DNA of 64,000 nucleotides from Stomoxys calcitrans (GCF_963082655.1 NC_081553.1:192578873-192642872); one strand, 5' to 3'. Counted from the first letter of the stretch, positions 44,623 to 54,699 are shown. The notes: generated by a model from the letters alone, not told the origin. A program made the numbers and translations.

Positions 44623-46276
44623 GGTGACGAGTTTGTTTTATGATAACTTGGTTCCACACAGGTAAGTAACAAATCAAAATTTTTCTCTTTTTTGGTTGGC
44701 CTCGTTTGGGTAATCCGAGTTTTGTGTTTCTTTAAATACCGAAATGCTTATTGAACGAACGCGCGAGAGAGGCTGATGCTGAGTTGATGAGATTTGTGAC
44801 TTCAGATGTCGTTGTTATTCTTGTTAGTACTAATATGTAGTTGTAATTAAAGTACCTGCTTCGATTACACTAAATAAACTGCTGCAATTAAATAAAAAAT
44901 AAATGATTCTTTTTCTTCAAAAACACGCACTTAGCACGCACACACTCCATCCAGCAGCCAAAGACACTGACAATTTAATAGGAATTCTATAAAGCAGTTA
45001 CGAAGAAAAGGAAACTTTGCAACATTAGAGATAAAACAACAATTAAATGACCCACAAAATGAAATTTGTAGCTTTAATTGGTTCTTCTAATCTTTCCAGC
45101 ACATACGCCCCCTAAAATGTGTGTCAACAGAAGAAGAGACACCCCCCAAAAAAAATTGTTTGGATCAAGTGCCAAGTTATTATGAACATTTTTTTTTAAT
45201 TTCCTTAGGCTGTGGGTATTTAAAACACACAATTTTTTCAACATTTTCAATTATTGATTTTTTCCCATATGTATTTCCATCGTTTTGACAAACAATAATA
45301 ATTACTATAAGACACACATCAAAATATGGCACAATAGAGAAAAGAACTCTTGGAGTGAGGCCAGTAGGCAGTAGGGTGGTCAAGTAGGAGAGAAGAACAT
45401 CAGCAGTATAGCAATTGGGCAGAGAGTGAGAGCAAGCCCCAACAACTGCTGCTACTGCTCCTATTGTATTTGACAGTCGAACTGTCAATTTGTTCTTTTG
45501 GTTGTTGGCATTTGTGTTGTTGTCGCTGCTCTTCTCATTCATTACACACTTTTTTCACTTCTGCTTCTTCTTTTCAAGAACACTATTTCTTCTTCTCGCA
45601 TTGTCGTATTGGATTCAACATTTTTTTTCTTTGGTATCCACTTGTATGTATTTTTTTTTTTTTTGGTTGTTACTTCTGCTGCTGATGCCTGCGGCGACCC
45701 AAGTCTCTGCCCCTAGAATAGAGTAGAGTAGTGATGGGTTCTCAATAATACGTGGCTCTATTCGGATAAAAATTGGCATAAAGACCGCAGCAGCAGCAAC
45801 AACAACAATTTGCACTAAAGCACCAATAATTCCAGAAATCGTTATGTATTTTACCGTTGCTTAAATAAATGAATGCTTAGAAATTAACGTAATTCATGCT
45901 ATCACTTGCGCATATGCAAGGTAAAAATTACACACACACGCACCAAACATCTATTCGATTAATTTTTTTTTTTCACTTTATTAATGTTTTGCCCTTGATC
46001 CCGGCTGATTGCTCCTTTTACTTCTCTGTATGTTGCGTTAATTGAATTCAAGCAAATTATTTGCCTTTTAACATTTATGTGTATATAAATTTTATTTTAC
46101 TCAATTTTTTCCTTCTCGAATCACTTTAACACTGTTATATATTTCTTCACCGTCTTCTTGGCAACTTCTTTTCTCGATTTTCTTGTAATGAATGTAGAGT
46201 AATCATTACTCTGATAGCTGGGTAGTCTGATTAGAGTTCTGCACTAACCTATTTTCAGTGGCAGCATTGCATTGCA
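44623..46276 (-). promoter_or_regulatory. Upstream region of lap (probable promoter/5' UTR side)
   Basis: No clear TATA box can be fixed. The segment contains an ACTT-rich 5' leader directly before the ATG (cttacctgtgtggaaccaag), a microsatellite-like CAG/CAA stretch (45785-45810), and an interrupted palindrome TGACAGT-CGA-ACTGTCA (45471-45487) that is retained in the other arm as TGACAGT-TCG-ACTGTCA. The promoter role is inferred only from its position. Confidence 0.4.
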
Positions 46277-46569
46277 ATAAATTATCAGCTGTTTTGATGG
46301 AGCTAATGGGGGGTTTATACTTAAGAACGGTACAAAACTCTAAACCATGTTTACACCAGAGCCCGAATCCACCTGATTTGAGATGATCTCCTAAACCTGT
46401 TTACACTAGGATTCAAGTGATTTTGATTTGTCAACAGGGATGTTTTTGACAGCGTTTCTATTGTGATCTGTATTTTTATTGCGTTCAGCATGTATATTGA
46501 GGTTAACAATTAAATTGGTGAAAAGATTTTTTAAATTTGACTACGAAATTTTATAATTTCAATAAGAAA

Positions 46570-46623
46570 ATGTCAGATTTTGGAAAAGAGTGCTGCCCAA
46601 ACCCAAGAGATATTCATTTACAG
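46570..46623 (+). CDS. Possible short first exon, unrecognised
   Basis: Eighteen codons, MSDFGKECCPNPRDIHLQ, end at a CAG-GTAGTG donor-like site. The composition looks protein-like and the ATG context (aaaATG) is good for a fly gene, but the frame is short, I do not recognise it and I cannot find the next exon. The MITE directly downstream would lie in its intron. Confidence 0.2.
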
Positions 46624-46633
46624 GTAGTGGCAG

Positions 46634-46835
46634 TTGCCCAACAACAAAATATTGGGTGCACTAACTGTCAAATCAGTGATTAGTGCAACTCTGATTTTGT
46701 GTGTGGTATGGTTCTTAACTATAATACACACACTAAACCAAAACTCGTTGACAGACAGTGCACTATGCGAGAAAAAAATTTACTCAGCTGTTTACAGTAC
46801 ACTACCCGGTAATTGATTTCATTGTTGTTGGGCAA
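46634..46835. mobile_element. MITE with TTGCCCAACAACAA ends
   Basis: 202 bp; left end TTGCCCAACAACAA, and the right end is its perfect complement (ttgttgttgggcaa). Internal part (cagtgcactatgcgagaaa, ttactcagctgtttacagta, ctacccggtaatt) resembles 60140-60220 upstream of ArgRS-m. The target duplication is not clear. Confidence 0.75.
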
Positions 46836-46861
46836 GTAAGCCAACCATGTTAATTCAAACA

Positions 46862-49700
46862 TGAATGCAATGCTGCCACTGAAATAGGTTAGTGCAGAAC
46901 TCTAATAAGACTACCCAGATACCAGAGTAATGATTACTCTCATTCATTATAAGAAACCCGTGAAAAAAAGTGGCCAAGAAGGCCGAGAAGAAATATATAA
47001 AGTGATTCGAGAAGGAAAAAATTGAGTAAAATAAAATTTATATACATATATATATAATAATTTTTAAAATTCAAATAATTTCCTTGAATTCTATTAATGC
47101 AACATACGGAGAAGTAACAAGAGCTTTTAGCCGGATTCAAATTAATCGAATAGATGTTTGGTGCGTGTGTGTGCAATTTTTACCTTGCATATGCGCAAGT
47201 GATAGGATGAATTATGAATTTAAGCAACGGTAAAATACATAACGATTTCTGGAATTTTTGGTGCTTTAGTGTAAATGTTTCTGGCTGTTGCGGTCTTTAT
47301 CCAATTTTTATCCGAATAGGGCTACGTCTTATTGAGAACCAATCAATTCTAGGGGCAGAGACTTGGGTCGCCGCAGGCATCAGCAGCAGAAGTAACAACC
47401 AAAAAATACAGGTGGATACCAAATAAAAAAAAATGTTGAACCAATACGACAATGCGAGAAGAAGAAATAGTGTTCTTGAATAGAAGAAGCAGAAGTAAAA
47501 AAGTGTGTAATGAATGAGAAGAGCAGCGACAACAACAAAAATGACAACAACCGCAAGAACAAATTGACAGTTCGACTGTCAAATATAGTAGCAGTAGCAG
47601 CAGTTGTTGGGGCTTGATCTCACTCTCTCCCAAATTGCTATACTGCTGATGCTCTTCTCTGCAACTTGAACACCCTATTGCCTACTGGCCTCACTCCAAG
47701 AGTTATTTTCTCTATTGTGAGATATTTTGATGTGTCTTATAGTAAAAATTCAATAATTAAGGCAAATTCAAAAATGATTATAATAACTTGGCACTAGATT
47801 TATTCATTCATTTTGTGGGTCATTTAATTGTTGTTTTATCTCTAATGTTGCAACGTTTTTTTCCTTCGTAACTGCTTTATAGAGTGTTTTTGAAGAAAAA
47901 AAATCTTTTTCTTATTTAATTGCAGCAGTTTATTTAGTGTAGTCGAAGCAGAAACTTAAATTCCAATTACTTATTAGTACTAACAACAATAAACAGCGAC
48001 ATCTGAAGTCACAAATTGCATCAACTCAGCATCAGCCTCTCTCGCGCGTTCGTTCAATAAGCATTTCGGTATTTAAAGAAACACAAAACTAGCCTTTCCC
48101 AAACGAGGCCAACCAAAAAAGGGAAAAATTTTGATTTGTTACTTACCTGTGTGGAACCAAGTTATCATAAAACAAACTCGTCACCATGTCCATGGCTGGG
48201 CAAACAATCAACGACAGACTGTTGGCTGCCAGGCACAGTTTGTCCGGTCAAGGTCTGGCCAAATCGGTATGCAAGGCCACAACGGAGGATTGGTCCCAAG
48301 AAGAAACATTTAGATTGTGAGTATTGATATGTGATACATACCTATTTCGTTTTAAAGATTTACCATTTGACCTATTTATGCAATAAAAATCTGCATTATT
48401 AAGTGGGAAATATTTAGTTATTTGGTGAATCCTGGTTCTTATTGGAAGAATGCTAGATTAGGTCAACGTCATCCTAAATGAAACACTACCCAAGAAGAAT
48501 ATATGGATAGAGAGAAGAGATATTTGGTCGTAGAATTATGTTTCGCTACATTATGACTCGTCCCTGTAGAACTTTGAATCTATTTACTTGCTTCTTGCAT
48601 ACCTACCACCATGGCTGGTGGGTCTTTGCTAATGTGCTAATGCTAAATGACGACTAAAGGTTCATAATTGAATGTTGCGTTCTTTTGCGTTATTACAGCA
48701 AACTGAGGAAACGAAAAGAAGATCTCGCCTTTTCATATTGAGCATCATAGCCACTCAGAGGATGAATCTTAGTGGGAGGTTGTCCTTGTTGCGGCAGGAA
48801 TATTTACATTACAACTATGCTCGCACGCTCACGGCACTGGTTGCTCCGATCAATGTTGATTGGAGATTGATCTTTTTATACCCACCACCGTAGGAAAGGG
48901 GGTATATTCATTTAGTCATTCCGTTTGCAACACATCGAAATATCAATTTCCGACCCTACAAATTATATATATTTCGGATCGCCGTAAAATTTTAAGACGA
49001 TTTAACCGATGTCCGTGTGTCTGTCCATCCGTCTGTTGTAATCACCTTAAAAAATTGAGATATTGAGCTTAAATTTGGCACAGATATGTCTTTTTGATGC
49101 ACGTTGGTTAAGTTCTTGAACGGGCCAAATCGGACCATATTTGGATATAGCTGCTATATAGACCGATTTTCCGATAAAGGGTCTAATGCCCACAAAAACT
49201 TCATTTTTTATCCGATTTTGCTGAAATTTGAAACAGTGAGTAGTTTAATGCTTCCCGACAACTGACCCAGATCGGACTATATTTAGGTATTGCTGCCATA
49301 TAGACCGGTCTCCCCATAAAGGGCCTGTAGCCCATAAAAGCTTTATGTATTACCCGATTTCGCTAATATTTCAAACAGTGGGTTATTTTAAGTCTCCCGA
49401 CTACCGACGTAAATATGGTTCAGATCGGACTATATTTAGATATGGCTGTCATATAGACCGATCTCCGGATAAAGGGTCTGTAGGCCATTAAAGCTTTATT
49501 TATTACCCGATATCGCTGAAATTTAAAACATTGGGTCATCTTAAACTTTGCCTCATCTGACTCAAATATGGTTCAGATCAGACTATATTTAGATATAGCT
49601 GCCATATAGATCGATCTCCCGATAAAGGGTCTGAAGCCCATAAAAACTTTATTTTTTATCCGATTTCGCTGAAATTTGGAATATAAAGCTTTTATGGGTC
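46862..49700 (-). repeat. Right arm of the inverted duplication
   Basis: About 2.85 kb, imperfect reverse complement of 43090-46276, ending in the 153-bp repeat array at about 49700. Point differences and indels are spread along it, so it is an old event rather than a read or assembly echo. A left-arm segment around 45190-45280 is missing here. Confidence 0.92.
48186..48316 (+). pseudogene. lap exon 1 copy, frameshifted
   Basis: Second copy of lap exon 1 on the opposite strand. It keeps the [23 protein letters not shown] and the GTGAGT donor, but lacks 5 bp (gtgca) after the codons for KATTE. The frame then changes to [10 protein letters not shown], destroying the P-K-x-K-H part of the lipid-binding signature. 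One substitution (Ala to Ser at residue 20) is also present. No ANTH exons follow on the plus strand. It may still act as a transcription start and splice donor. Confidence 0.93.
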
Positions 49701-49720
49701 TGAAGCACATAAAAACTTTA
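48885..49720 (-). repeat. 153-bp repeat array, subfamily 2, in right arm
   Basis: Same element and insertion point as 42550-43905, copied by the inverted duplication. The gctgaaatttgaaac block occurs at 49220, 49362, 49515 and 49668 (spacings 142, 153, 153). Confidence 0.9.
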
Positions 49721-49869
49721 TTTTTTAAAAGATTTCGCTAAAATTTGACGATATAATGCGATAACAGATAACTAGAATAGATTGAAACGCAGCATCTGTC
49801 TCTCTCCCTCTCACTGTCTCTCTTTTGTAAAACTGACTCTCGTTTTCTTTTATTTGTTTTATTCGCAGA

Positions 49870-50410
49870 TTGTTATTAAGGAAATCTATCGACACAATCG
49901 AAACTATCTCATGACCCAGAAGCAACAAATAAATTGGTGGACCAATTATTTTTATTGTATTTTGCGCCGTAAAAAAATGTTGGGAAAGAACAAAAGCCCC
50001 TAAGTGAATAGTGTCACAGCAAGATACATGTGATAGAGCTATCAATGCAAGAGAAAAATAATTTATAAATTTAATCGATCATCCAGCAAGTCAAACTCCA
50101 TCACCGCTCCAGTCATCGTGGGAGGCGCAGAAAACTTGCACGCTCAATCCGACGTGCCCATGTAAAACCCTATGCGTACGGTTATTTCACATTTAACTTT
50201 GGACAGACTCCCGATAGACCTCTTTATGTTTTCAGTACCCTATATTTGTAGAAAAGAGAAAGTTTTGATATAAGTGGTAAGGCAGGACAATTGTGTACTT
50301 GTTTTATATTAAGTTACTTTTCAGAATTCTATAGGAAAGTGCCCGAGGCGCCTAGGATGAGCTCATTGTAGGCAGCTTTGGTGGGTTTTTTGAGAGAGGG
50401 TTATTGCCCA
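49870..50410 (+). repeat. Direct duplication with 57075-57390
   Basis: Shared blocks in order: catgacccagaagcaacaaa, agcccctaagtgaatagtgt, ttttgatataagtggtaagg, caggacaattgtg, and cccgaggcgcctaggatgag with ctcattgtaggcagctttgg. Offset about 7.2 kb. No coding frame is shared. Confidence 0.88.
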
Positions 50411-50415
50411 AATAA

Positions 50416-51099
50416 CTACGGCTGGTGCCTCCACCTGTCGATCCTAAGTATTATTCGTATTATTTTTATTCTAGAAATAATTTCGCTGTCTTTGGAATCC
50501 TCCACTTCTTTATCCGATTCATATTCTGATTCAAAAGTAATATTTTCCTAATTTTCTATAATTTTGCCTGGTTTTAAACAATTTGATAGCCATAGTCGTA
50601 TATTGTCTATTCTACAACTATCTTTGGAATCCTAGAATATATCTCCAAGCAAAGCTATCAAGAATTCACTTCCAAAAGTCTTCACTGCGTTCAAATGTGC
50701 CATGGGATCATTCTTCAATTCACAAAGTACTAATTCTTCTCTTTTTCTGTTAATATTGCTCACATGACAATCAATAAAATTTTAAAAATTTTTATTTGAA
50801 CCATCATTTTACCCTGCTGATTCCCATTTGGATCCCGATTCCAAGGCACTATGTATCATTGTACGTATGCCTCGAATAAGTGTTCCGATGTCGCACAATT
50901 GTCTTCCTTTTAATTCAGTCAATGGGTCTATTTCTTCCATTAAATTTTCTTCCCTCACTTCATTCTCGAAATCTGTTATTGTTCCGATGTTGCACAATTG
51001 TCTTCCTATTCCTTCTAACTCAGTCAACGGGTCTATTTCTTCTACTAAATTTTCTTCCCTCACTTCATTCTCGAATTCTCTTATCAAATTATAAGTCAT
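50416..51099 (-). pseudogene. Orphan gene B: two-exon unrecognised gene, broken
   Basis: The minus strand starts MTYNLIREFENEVREENL. Residues from about 9 to 75 are two copies of a 35-residue acidic repeat (FENEVREENLxEEIDPLTEL, then a GRQLCxIGT block). Exon 1 can end at 50813 (GCAGG-GTAAAA), and a 54-nt intron leads to an exon beginning at 50758 in matching phase (NINRKREELVLCELKNDPMA). That exon has the form W-L plus an acidic FESEYESDKEVEDSKDSE segment, similar in layout to the acidic tail of orphan gene A. It holds two in-frame TAG codons, so the gene appears dead, or only exon 1 with read-through to TAA at 50809 is used. The function is unknown. Confidence 0.5.
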
Positions 51100-51129
51100 T
51101 CTTAGGCACCGCGAATTAATTTTTGTTTT

Positions 51130-51345
51130 CTAAACTCCTAATCTCTGCATATATTAATTAATCTCAGGTCAAAAATATGAAACATTTCCTTCCTAATAGC
51201 GGGGTGGTTTCAAATATTGCTCCTATCTACATGATTATCCTCCTAATCTCCTTGGCTAACACACCATTCTCTATAAACATTTTCCCTTTGTGGCTTAAAG
51301 AATATGACCTTTTTCGCAAACTGCTCAAGTAAATTTCAGGTCCTA
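51130..51345 (-). repeat. 3' flank of the first orphan-gene relative
   Basis: Matches 41360-41545 and 52200-52410 (aatatgaaacatttccttcc, tagcggggtggtttcaaata, ttgctcctatctacatgatt). Confidence 0.8.
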
Positions 51346-51826
51346 ATCCGCATTGTCCTCTAAATCTCCATCATATTCAAATTCCAATTAAATGTTGGAT
51401 TTTTTTTTTTTTTTTTGAATGCTGTTATCTCGGAAATACCACGCAGTATTTTTGCCAATCGTAAGTTATACTTTTTTTGTGTGTTTGCCCAACCATCTCC
51501 GAAAACTCAGTTCTTACAATAAATAGCCGCGATTTCTAAAATTACGGGTTGCATTGTAATCCACTAAATCAAAATCAGTTTGCAATTTGCCAGTATTATC
51601 CATTCTTGTAGTGCGTTCACCAGTATGGGGAATTCTAAATGTTCCTCCTACATCATTTCCACCGGTATTGGCAACTTTAAATGTGCCGTCTGCCTCATAA
51701 CCTTTCTCTGAATTCCAACTATATTCCAATTCCTCTAAGGTATTATCGTATTGATGCGCCTCATCTCATCTCTTACGGAAGCGTTATAAATACAGAAGCA
51801 CTTCTAAATCTACAGGAGCATCCATG
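51345..51826 (-). pseudogene. Relative of orphan gene A, copy 2 (broken)
   Basis: Starts MDAPVDLEVLL and has stops in the N-terminal module (including the conserved Trp changed to TGA). Then comes a long intact middle (VANTGGNDVGGTFRIPHTGE and RTTRMDNTGKLQTDFDLVD), a TAA at the LLEE position, then SFRRWLGK and a frameshift near 51475. The acidic tail is still recognisable near 51350-51390. Confidence 0.85.
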
Positions 51827-52160
51827 TACCTTATTTTCTTAATTGTGTTCAATTCTTTTTCTGGATTATTTTGTTCCCTTGTGTGTTCGAATTCCTCTAA
51901 GGCATTATCGTATTGATGCGCCTCGTCCTATCTCTTGCGGAAGCTTCTTATATCTAGAAGCACTTCTAAATCTGCAATCGAATCCATGTTCATATTTTTC
52001 GTAGTTGTGTGTAATTCTTTTAGTTGTTTATTTTGTTTCTTTTTATATTCCAATTCCTCTAAGGAATTATCGTATTGATGCGTCCCGTCCCAACTCTTAC
52101 GGAAGGTTTCTAAATCCAGAAGGACTTCTAAATCTACAGGAGAATTCATGTACATCCTTC
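51827..52160 (-). repeat. Two extra N-terminal modules of orphan gene A
   Basis: Modules begin at ATG 51988 and ATG 52149. Each encodes M-D/N-S-x-A/V-DLEVLLD followed by SFRKR-x-DE/G-x-HQYDN. The ATG at 51988 heads a module in which the conserved tryptophan codon is TAG. The frame from 52155 runs through two modules in one reading frame because the spacing here is 162 bp. Confidence 0.85.
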
Positions 52161-52424
52161 ATGCACTTTCTCCCCAGATTCATCATTGCATTTCACTTCC
52201 TCGTCTGTAGATTGCCTTCTTCCCCAACTACCCCTAATTTAATCTCAGACCAAAAATATGAAACATTTTCTTCCTAATAGCGTGGTGGTTTCAAATATTG
52301 CTCCTATCTACATGATTATCCTCCTAACCTCCTTGGCTAACACACACCATTCTCTTTAAACATTTTCCCTTGGTGACTTAAGAATATGACTTTTTTCGCA
52401 AACTGCTCAATTAAATTTCAGGTC

Positions 52425-52936
52425 CTTTCAATTCAATTTCAGGTCTTTTCAAACTAAAAAAACATTCCTTATCCGCATTGTCTTCTAAATCTCCATCATA
52501 TTCAAATTCCAAATGTATGTTGGATTTTTTTTTTTTGAATGCTGTTATCTCGGAAATGCCACGCAGTATTTTTACCAAACGTAAGTTATACTTTTTTGTG
52601 TGTTTGCCCAACCATCTCCGAAAACTCAGTTCTTACAATAAATAGGCGCGATTTCTAAAATTACGGGGTGCATTATAATCCACTAAATCAAAGTCAGATT
52701 GCAATTTGCCAGTATTATCCATTCTTGTAGTGCGTTCACCGGTATGGGGAATTCTAAATGTTCTCCCTACATCATTACCACCGGTATTGGGAACTTTAAA
52801 TGTGCCGCCTGCCTCATTACCTTTCTCTGAATTCCAATTCCTCTAAGGCATTATCGTATTAATGCGTCTCGTCCCATCTCTTACGGAAGCTTTCTAAATC
52901 CAGAAGCACTTCTAAATGTACAGGAGCATCCATGTA
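52425..52936 (-). pseudogene. Relative of orphan gene A, copy 3 (broken)
   Basis: Starts MDAPVHLEVLLDLESFRKRW, then the frame changes near 52840-52865. A middle with GGNDVGRTFRIPHTGERT-like sequence and the TAA at the LLEE position follow. The C-terminal part is good: SFRRWLGKHTKKYNLRLVKI, LRGISEITAF and HLEFEYDGDLEDN. Its 3' flank (52190-52410) matches that of gene A. Confidence 0.85.
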
Positions 52937-54690
52937 CCTTATTTTCTTAATTGTGTTCAATTCTTTTTCTGGATTATTTTGTTTCCTTCTGTATTCGAAT
53001 TCCTCTAAGGCACTATCATATTGATGCGACTCATCCTATCTCTTGCGAAAGCTTCTTAAATCCAGAAGCACTTCTAAATCTACAGGCGAATCCATTTTCA
53101 TACTTTTCGTTCTTGTGTGTAATTCGTTTAGTTGTTTATTTTGTTTCTTTCTATATTCCAATTCCTCTAAGCCATTATCGTTTGATGCGTCTCGTCCCAT
53201 CTCTTACGGAAGATTTCTAAATCCAGAAGGACTTCAAAATCTACGGGAGAATTCATGTAATCCACTAAATCAAATTCAGACTGCAATTTGCCAGTATTAT
53301 CTATTCTTTTAGTACGTTCATCGGTATAGGGAATTCTTAATGTTCCGCCGACATCATTACCACCGGTATTGGGAAATTTAAATTTGCCGCCCGCCTGATT
53401 ACCTTATTCTGAATTCCAATTCCTCTGAGGCTATATCGTATTGATGTGCCTCGTCCCATCTCTTACGGAAGCTTTCTAAATCCAGAATCACTTCTAAACC
53501 TACAGGAGAATCCATGTACAATATTTTTGTTTCTTTTTATATTGCAATTCCTCTAAGGCATTATCGTATTGATGCGTCTCGTCCCATCTCTTACGGAAGC
53601 TTTCTAAATCCAGAAGGACTTCTTAATCTACAGGAGAATATATGTACACTATTTTCATAATTGTATGCAATTATTTTTGTGTTTTATTTTGTTTCTTTTT
53701 ATATTCCAATTCTTCTACGGCATAATCGTATTGATGCGTCTCGTCCCATCTCTTACAGAAGCTTTCTAAATCCAGAAGCACTTCTAAATCTACAGGAGCA
53801 TCCATGTACCTTATTTTCTTAATTGTGTTCAATCCTTTTTCTGGATTATTTTGTTTCCTTCTGTATTCGAATTCCTCTAAGGCACTATCATATTGATGCG
53901 ACTCATCCTATCTCTTGCCAAAGCTTCTTAAATCCAGAAGCACTTCTAAATCTACAGGCGAATCCATTTTCATACTTTTCGTTCTTGTGTGTAATTCTTT
54001 TAGTTGTTTATTTTGTTTCTTTCTATATTCCAATTCCTCTGAGGCATTATCGTTTGATGCGTCTCGTCCCATCTCTTACGGAAGATTTCTAAATCTAGAA
54101 GGACTTCAAAATCTACGGGAGAATTCATGTAATCCACTAAATCAAATTCAGACTGCAATTTGCCAGTATTATCTATTCTTTTAGTACGTTCATCGGTATA
54201 GGGAATTCTTAATGTTCCGCCGACATCATTACCACCGGTATTGGGAAATTTAAATTTGCCGCCCGCCTGATTACCTTATTCTGAATTCCAAGTCCTCTGA
54301 GGCTATATCGTATTGATGTGCCTCGTCCCATCTCTTACGGAAGCTTTCTAAATCCAGAAGCACTTCTAAACCTACAGGAGAATCCATGTACAATATTTTT
54401 GTTTCTTTTTATATTGCAATTCCTCTAGGGCATTATCGTATTGATGCGTCTCGTCCCATCTCTTACGGAAGCTTTCTAAATCCAGAAGGACTTCTTTATC
54501 TACAGGAGAATCCATGTACATTATTTTCATAATTGTGTGCAATTATTTTTGTGTTTTATTTTGTTTCTTGTTATATACCAATTCTTCTACGGCATTATCG
54601 TATTGATGCGTCTCGTCCCATCTCTTACGGAAGCTTTCTAAATCCAGAAGGACTTCTAAATCTACAGGATGTACATGGAACATTGTTTTC
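52937..54690 (-). repeat. Tandem array of orphan-gene N-terminal modules
   Basis: About ten module starts (ATG or its remnant at about 53095, 53256, 53516, 53645, 53806, 53967, 54128, 54390, 54516, 54676), most spaced 160-162 bp. Each carries tcttacggaagctttctaaa, then ccagaagcacttctaaat on the plus strand. Two positions (53256-53420 and 54128-54290) also hold the GGTF middle part. An 872-bp unit is itself duplicated (52.90-53.64 kb against 53.77-54.51 kb). Several modules carry the same Trp-to-TAG change. Confidence 0.9.
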
Positions 54691-54699
54691 GTAATTGCG

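Larger units (their letters stand above)
43090..46276 (+). repeat. Left arm of a ~3-kb inverted duplication
   Basis: Reverse complement matches 46862-49700. Paired landmarks include the 153-bp repeat end at 43860-43905 with 48885-48930, atgatgctcgatatgac at 44030 with its complement near 48740, lap exon 1 at 44487-44622 with 48186-48316, the TGACAGTCGAACTGTCA palindrome at 45471 with 47565, and gttctgcactaacctatttt at 46235 with its complement near 46890. Length differences come from indels. Confidence 0.92.
46277..46861. other. Loop of the inverted duplication
   Basis: About 585 bp of unique sequence between the arms. It contains a MITE (46634-46835) and, before it, a short plus-strand coding-like segment (46570-46623). 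The phrase gtttacaccagagccc, with its partner gtttacactaggattcaagt, resembles gtttacactgctctt at 59701. Confidence 0.8.

Noticed and set aside
45464..45726. Overlapping Phe/Leu-rich frames in both arms
   Set aside because: Three overlapping frames of T-rich sequence in the lap upstream region; composition only.
43090..49700. Assembly artefact explanation of the palindrome
   Set aside because: Arms differ by many substitutions and indels, including the 5-bp deletion and missing segments, which a collapsed or echoed read would not give. Long-read proof is still desirable.
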